Shown piece after piece: positions 59,775-64,000 of a stretch of 64,000 nt of DNA. The DNA comes from Janibacter massiliensis (GTDB lineage: Bacteria; Actinomycetota; Actinomycetes; Actinomycetales; Dermatophilaceae), in assembly GCF_900289115.1 (NCBI RefSeq), contig NZ_LT985196.1:1410085-1474084 (forward strand), in the 5' to 3' direction. The position numbers and the translations under genes are program-made. The stretch's first letter is position 1. Every line of letters begins with the position of its first letter. The notes beneath the pieces were generated by a model. The model did not search any database. It had not been told where the DNA came from and was given only the letters and a program-made list of their open reading frames with translations.

Positions 59775-62323
59775 GTCGTCGCGTCCCGCTCCTGCGCGCG
59801 CAGGGCTCGGGTCACCGCGTCACGCTTCTCCGCGACGAGCCGTCGCAGGCCGGCGGGCGCATCGGGGTGCGTGTCGAGCCACGCCTGCGTGTCGTCGAGC
59901 AGGCGGGCGTCGGCGAGGGCCATCGGGTAGAAGTACTCGACGACCGCCTCCGCGATGGCGTGCGTGCGCGAGCCCCACACCCCGGAGATCTCGTCGAGGT
60001 AGCGCTCGGCGAACGGCCGCAGGAGGGCCTCGTCACGGGTACGGGTGAGCCCGAGGCCGGTCTGCATGACGACGGAGTTGGACACGGACGCGCCAGCAGC
60101 GGCGACCGACTCCCACGCCGTGGTCTTCGCCTCGGCGGTCGGCCGGGCCGCGCGGCACAGCGCCGCCCACTCCTGACCCGTCGCGGTCCGGTCGCCGTCG
60201 GCCTCCTGCGCGATCCGGTCCTCGTCCGCAGCGCCCGCGGCGGCGAGGGCGGCGAGCAGACGCCAGCGCATGTCGGTGTCGACCACGAGCCCGGGCAGCT
60301 GCGCCGAGCCGTCGAGCAGGCCCGCGGCCAGTGCGGTCTCGTCACCCGGCTCGAGGAGGCCGGCCCAGGCGCCGACGAGCTGGAGCTGCGCGTCGTTGCC
60401 CGGCTCGGCGGTGCGGGCGAGGGCCTCGAGCGCGTCGCGGACGCGGGCCCGCAGGTCGTCCCGGGACGCGGGGTCGGAGTACGTGAGGACCGTCGTCGAC
60501 AGCTGCTGCAGGAGGGTGCGCAGCAGGGTGCTGTCGGTCACGGTCGGCAGCGCGCCGAGGACGAGGTCGACGAACTGGCGGCCGGGGAGCTCGGCGTCGC
60601 GCGTCATGTCCCACGCGCTGGCGAGGACGAGCGAGGCCGGGAGCGACTCGGTGAACGCCGCGACGTGCTCGGTGGCCGTCGTCAGGGAGCGCGCGTCCAG
60701 GCGGACCTTGGCGTAGGACAGGTCGTCGTCGTTGACGAGGAGCAGGTCGGGCTGCTCGACCCCGACGAGCCCGGGCACCTCCGTCCGCTCGCCGACGACG
60801 TCGATCTCGACCCGCTCCGTCCGCTCGAGACGGCCGTCGCGCAGGCGGTAGGCGCCGACGGCGATCCGGTGCGGTCGCAGCGTGGGGAGGTCGGGCGCGT
60901 GCGTCTGCTCGACGACGACGGAGGAGTACCGACCCTGCTCGTCGACCTCGACGACCGGGCGGAGCGTGTTGACCCCGGCGGTCTCGAGCCACGCTGCGCT
61001 CCACGCCCGCAGGTCGCGGTCGGAGAACTTCTCGATCTCGTCGAGGAGGTCGTCGAGGGTCGTGTTGCGCCACGCGTGGGCGCGGAAGTACGAGCGCAGA
61101 CCCTCGACGAAGGCCTCGCGGCCCACCCATGCGACGAGCTGCTTGAGCGCGGACGCGCCCTTGGCGTACGTGATGCCGTCGAAGTTGACAAGGACGTCCT
61201 GCAGATCACGGATGGGCGCGACGACCGGGTGGGTCGAGCTCAGCTGGTCCTGCCGGTAGGCCCAGGCCTTCTCGCTCGTGGCGAAGGTCGTCCACGCGTC
61301 GCTCCAGCGGGTGGCCTCGGCCTGTGCCGTCGTCGACGCCCACTCGGCGAAGGACTCGTTGAGCCACAGGTCGTTCCACCAGCGCATCGTCACGAGGTTG
61401 CCGAACCACATGTGGGCCAGCTCGTGGAGGATCGTCAGCGCCCGGCGCTCGACGATCGCCTCGGGCACCCGCGAGCGGAAGACGTAGATCTCGTTGTACG
61501 TGACGCAGCCGGCGTTCTCCATCGCCCCCGCGTTGTACTCCGGCGTGAAGACCTGGTCGTACTTGGAGAACGGGTAGGGGTGGTCGAACTCGCGCTCGAA
61601 GAACGCGAAGCCTCGCTTGGTGACGTCGATGATCTCGTCGGCGTCGAGGTACCGGGTGAGCGACCTGCGGCAGAAGACGCCGAGCGGGATCGTCCGACCG
61701 CCGGAGACGAGCTCGTCGCGCACGACGTCGTAGGGGCCGGCGACGAGCGCGGTGATGTAGCAGGAGATGCGCTCCGTGGGCTCGAACGCCCACGTCGCGC
61801 GGGAGTCGTCGATGCGCTGCGGCTCGGGCGTCGCCGTGTTCGACAGGACCTGCCAGTGCGCGGGTGCGGTGACCGTGAAGGCGAAGGTCGCCTTGAGGTC
61901 GGGCTGCTCGAAGACGGCGAACATCCGGCGGCAGTCGGCGACCTCGAACTGCGTGTAGAGGTACACCTCGCCGTCCGCTGGGTCGACGAAGCGGTGCAGC
62001 CCCTCACCGGTGTTCATGTACGTGCCGGTCGCCTCGACCCGCAGGGTGTTCTCGGGCCCGAGGTCGGCCAGGCGGATGCGGGTCCCGGTGAAGGCCTCGG
62101 CCGGGTCGATCGAACGGTCGTTGAGCGTGATCGCCTCGACGGACTCGCCGATGAAGTCGATGAAGGTGTCCGCCCCCGGCTCCCGGCAGGTGAAGGTCAC
62201 GGTCGAGACGGTCCGGAAGGTCGTCTCCGAGGTCGTGAGGTCGAGCTCGACCGCGTACGACGTGACGTCGAGCAGCGCGGCGCGCGCTCCTGCCTCGTCC
62301 CGAGTGATGTTGGGGTCGGTCAC
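59771..62323 (-). CDS. pepN: Aminopeptidase N (M1 metallopeptidase)
   Basis: An 850-residue zinc aminopeptidase. Substrate loop GAMENAGCVTYNE (about 266-278), zinc site HELAHMWFGNLVTMRWWNDLWLNESFAEW with the HExxH and the downstream Glu (about 301-330), and TYAKGASALKQL (about 380) carry the typical actinobacterial PepN pattern. It ends with an ERAP1-like C-terminal helical domain. GTG 62323 is preceded by AAGGAG. It is the first gene of the pepN-mscS-globin-GH13-GDPD chain in which every junction is a 4-nt overlap. Confidence 0.96.
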   Translation of the reverse strand: MTDPNITRDEAGARAALLDVTSYAVELDLTTSETTFRTVSTVTFTCREPGADTFIDFIGESVEAITLNDRSIDPAEAFTGTRIRLADLGPENTLRVEATGTYMNTGEGLHRFVDPADGEVYLYTQFEVADCRRMFAVFEQPDLKATFAFTVTAPAHWQVLSNTATPEPQRIDDSRATWAFEPTERISCYITALVAGPYDVVRDELVSGGRTIPLGVFCRRSLTRYLDADEIIDVTKRGFAFFEREFDHPYPFSKYDQVFTPEYNAGAMENAGCVTYNEIYVFRSRVPEAIVERRALTILHELAHMWFGNLVTMRWWNDLWLNESFAEWASTTAQAEATRWSDAWTTFATSEKAWAYRQDQLSSTHPVVAPIRDLQDVLVNFDGITYAKGASALKQLVAWVGREAFVEGLRSYFRAHAWRNTTLDDLLDEIEKFSDRDLRAWSAAWLETAGVNTLRPVVEVDEQGRYSSVVVEQTHAPDLPTLRPHRIAVGAYRLRDGRLERTERVEIDVVGERTEVPGLVGVEQPDLLLVNDDDLSYAKVRLDARSLTTATEHVAAFTESLPASLVLASAWDMTRDAELPGRQFVDLVLGALPTVTDSTLLRTLLQQLSTTVLTYSDPASRDDLRARVRDALEALARTAEPGNDAQLQLVGAWAGLLEPGDETALAAGLLDGSAQLPGLVVDTDMRWRLLAALAAAGAADEDRIAQEADGDRTATGQEWAALCRAARPTAEAKTTAWESVAAAGASVSNSVVMQTGLGLTRTRDEALLRPFAERYLDEISGVWGSRTHAIAEAVVEYFYPMALADARLLDDTQAWLDTHPDAPAGLRRLVAEKRDAVTRALRAQERDATT

Positions 62324-62394
62324 CGATGCTCCTTCGCGTCTGCCTCGTGGGACGCATCACATCCTTTCACGCGGTGTCTGAGAGGATCGGTGCC

Positions 62395-63009
62395 ATGTCG
62401 CAGCGCAGCAGTGCAGAGTTCTTCTTCGACCCGGTCTGCCCGTGGGCGTGGATGGCGTCCCGCTGGATGCGCCACGTGGAGCAGGTGCGGGAGGTCGACG
62501 TCACGTGGACCCAGATGTCCCTGGCGGCCCTCAACGAGGACCAGGACCTCCCCGCCGACCACGGCGAGCTCATGCAGACCGCCCGCCGGTACGGACGCGT
62601 CGTGGCCGCGGCGATCCGCGAGGGCGGGGACGGCGTCGCGCTCCCGCTCTACGAGGCGCTCGGACGCCGCATCCACGTCGAGGAGCGTCGGGACGACGTC
62701 GAGGCCGTCTGCCGCGAGGCGCTCACCGAGGCGGGCCTGCCGGAGTCCCTGGCCGACGCGGCGCAGGACGAGTCGCTCGACGCCGTCCTGCGCGAGCGCC
62801 GGGACCGCGTCGTCGACCTCGTCGGGGCGGACGTCGGCACCCCCACGATCTCGGTCGACGGAGACGCCTTCTTCGGCCCGGTCGTCACGCCGGCGCCCGA
62901 GGGCGAGGCGGCCGGCCGCCTGTGGGACGGGTGCGTCCTCCTTGCCGGGACGGACGGCTTCTACGAGCTGAAGCGCACCCGCGACCGCGGCCCGATCATC
63001 ACCGCCTGA
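62395..63009 (+). CDS. DsbA-fold mycothiol-dependent reductase (Rv2466c-like)
   Basis: A 204-residue thioredoxin-fold protein. FFFDPVCPWAWMASRWM (about 9-25) matches the CPWA(W) active site of the mycobacterial mycothiol-dependent nitroreductase Rv2466c, where the single N-terminal Cys is used with mycothiol. The helical insertion (about 60-150) is typical of DsbA, and GTPTISVDGDAFFGPVVTP carries the cis-Pro loop. GAGGAT (62382-62387) 7 nt before the ATG suggests a leaderless mRNA. It is divergent from pepN. Confidence 0.87.
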   Translation: MSQRSSAEFFFDPVCPWAWMASRWMRHVEQVREVDVTWTQMSLAALNEDQDLPADHGELMQTARRYGRVVAAAIREGGDGVALPLYEALGRRIHVEERRDDVEAVCREALTEAGLPESLADAAQDESLDAVLRERRDRVVDLVGADVGTPTISVDGDAFFGPVVTPAPEGEAAGRLWDGCVLLAGTDGFYELKRTRDRGPIITA

Positions 63010-63028
63010 CCCGAGGAGAACCACACCC

Positions 63029-63511
63029 ATGCGCGTCCACATCGGTGGAGACCACGCCGCCTTCGACCTCCACCAGGCCCTCGTCGAGCACCTGCGGGCC
63101 GCTGGGCACGAGGTCGTCGACCACGGGCCGCACACCCTCGACCCGCTCGACGACTACCCCGTGTTCGTCCTGCGCGCCGCCGAGGCCCTCCGGGACGACC
63201 TCGCCGCCGGGACCGAGGCCCGTGGCATCGTCCTCGGCGGCTCCGGCAACGGAGAGCAGATGGCGGCCAACAAGGTCGCCGGTATCCGGGCCGCCCTCTG
63301 CTACGACACCGAGCTCGCCCGGCTCGCGCGGGAGCACAACGACGCGCAGGTGATCTCCATCGGCGGCCGGATGCAGTCGGTCGAGGTCGCGATCGAGATG
63401 GTCGGTGTCTTCCTCACGACGGAGTTCACGGGCGAGGAGCGCCACCAGCGCCGGATCGACATGGTCGGCGCCTACGAGGCCGACGGGACCCTGCCGCCGC
63501 TGCCGCAGTGA
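63029..63511 (+). CDS. rpiB: Ribose-5-phosphate isomerase B
   Basis: A 160-residue isomerase of the pentose phosphate pathway. HIGGDHAAFDLHQALVEHLRAAGHEVVDHGP (about 4-34), the RGIVLGGSGNGEQMAANKVAGIRAALCYD block (about 69-97) and REHNDAQVISIGGRM are diagnostic. Glu in GEQ is the base of the actinobacterial form that replaces the usual Cys. The ATG follows GAGGAG. Its stop overlaps the next GTG by 4 nt. Confidence 0.95.
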   Translation: MRVHIGGDHAAFDLHQALVEHLRAAGHEVVDHGPHTLDPLDDYPVFVLRAAEALRDDLAAGTEARGIVLGGSGNGEQMAANKVAGIRAALCYDTELARLAREHNDAQVISIGGRMQSVEVAIEMVGVFLTTEFTGEERHQRRIDMVGAYEADGTLPPLPQ

Positions 63512-64000
63512 CGCACCCACCCGGCGTCCCGGGGCGTGGCCGGATCGGCCTTGCGGGACGGCGGTCGGGACGCCCCGACCTGGTCCGGCAGGACCTCGCA
63601 GCGGCGGGTGCCGCCCTCGCGACCGTCCCCGTCGTCGTGGTCACGATCGCCTTCCCCGCCGCGATGGCTGTCGCCCTGCTCACGCCGATCGTCGTCCTCG
63701 CCGGCCTCTTCCTGTCCGGCGGGCGCCTCGTCCTCGTCGACGCCGTCGTCCTCGCGGCCGTGGGCTGGGTCGTCCTCGACCACGGTGGTGCCCACCCGCA
63801 CCTGCTGCTGGGGTCGATCGGCGTCCTGGGCGTCCTGGCGATCATGGCCCCGGTGTCCGCGGCGCGCGTCGAGCTGGGGCTCGGCGGCGTGCGGAGCGAG
63901 CACCTCCTCGTCGACCTGCGCGATCGCCTGCGTCGGCGTGGCCAGCTGCCGCAGCTCCCGCCCGGGTGGGTGGGTGGTCACGCCGCGCGCTCGGCGTACG
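63508..64000 (+). CDS. Membrane protein, 5' part (possible SpoIIE-type phosphatase)
   Basis: The first 164 codons; the gene continues past the window. Four hydrophobic stretches (about 30-55, 57-75, 78-95, 100-120) precede a cytoplasmic segment ARVELGLGGVRSEHLLVDLRDRLRRRGQLPQLPPGWVGGHAARSAY. That segment resembles the linker and first strand of SpoIIE/RsbU PP2C phosphatases. This is a weak inference from a short stretch. It starts in a GTGA overlap with rpiB. Confidence 0.45.
   Translation, partial: MTHPPGVPGRGRIGLAGRRSGRPDLVRQDLAAAGAALATVPVVVVTIAFPAAMAVALLTPIVVLAGLFLSGGRLVLVDAVVLAAVGWVVLDHGGAHPHLLLGSIGVLGVLAIMAPVSAARVELGLGGVRSEHLLVDLRDRLRRRGQLPQLPPGWVGGHAARSAY

Overview
This 64 kb window is chromosomal DNA of a very GC-rich actinobacterium, most likely a Micrococcales member near Intrasporangiaceae/Dermatophilaceae. 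The evidence is codon use dominated by G/C third positions, actinobacterial families (DUF3039, DUF2017 beside clpS, imuA'-imuB-dnaE2, an Rv2466c-like mycothiol-dependent DsbA-fold reductase, a RecQ-like helicase with a phosphoribosyltransferase-like tail), many GTG starts and start codons chained by 4-nt overlaps. Genus assignment is inference; no rRNA gene is present.

Layout. 1-9.4 kb: YqgE, DUF3039, an SF2 helicase, a lysine/saccharopine-dehydrogenase-like enzyme, an RDD membrane protein, NAD salvage (pncB-pncA), and clpS-DUF2017-murI-MBL hydrolase. 9.4-10.4 kb: an opposite-strand DUF559-type nuclease gene bracketed by two 55-nt palindromic direct repeats, sitting inside what is usually a continuous cluster. 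10.5-20.1 kb: rph-rdgB, an OsmC protein, a four-gene nickel/cobalt ECF transporter (cbiM-PDGLE-cbiQ-cbiO) with a possible Nur box, a Bcp peroxiredoxin, CopC, oligoribonuclease, a PrsW protease, a phosphopantetheinyl transferase and four tRNA genes (Leu, Lys, His, Arg).

20.1-30.3 kb is an accessory zone starting at tRNA-Arg. It held an ECF sigma factor, a coupled anti-sigma-like membrane protein and a divergent secreted serine protease. One IS3-type element splits the sigma gene, a second cuts off the last codons of the protease, an IS30 element lies inside the second IS3 copy, and the protease signal peptide has an in-frame stop. A barstar-like orphan and a third two-ORF IS follow.

30.3-44.8 kb: a tandem pair of dynamin-like membrane GTPases, a second-type SSB, EttA, the SOS mutasome operon imuA'-imuB-dnaE2 behind a LexA box, a TetR regulator divergent from an acyl-CoA dehydrogenase, and a FabG-like reductase. 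44.9-52 kb: glgX-treY-treZ (glycogen to trehalose) plus a YczE-like membrane protein. 52-64 kb: RecQ-like helicase, thioesterase, inositol-phosphatase-like enzyme, a five-gene overlapping chain pepN-mscS-globin-GH13-GDPD, a DsbA-fold reductase, rpiB and the start of a membrane protein cut by the window edge.

Two features recur. Many genes have a TANNNT-type -10 hexamer only 6-7 nt before the start codon, implying leaderless mRNAs. Long palindromes also recur between genes, some sharing adjacent sequence, which suggests dispersed repeat families as well as simple terminators.
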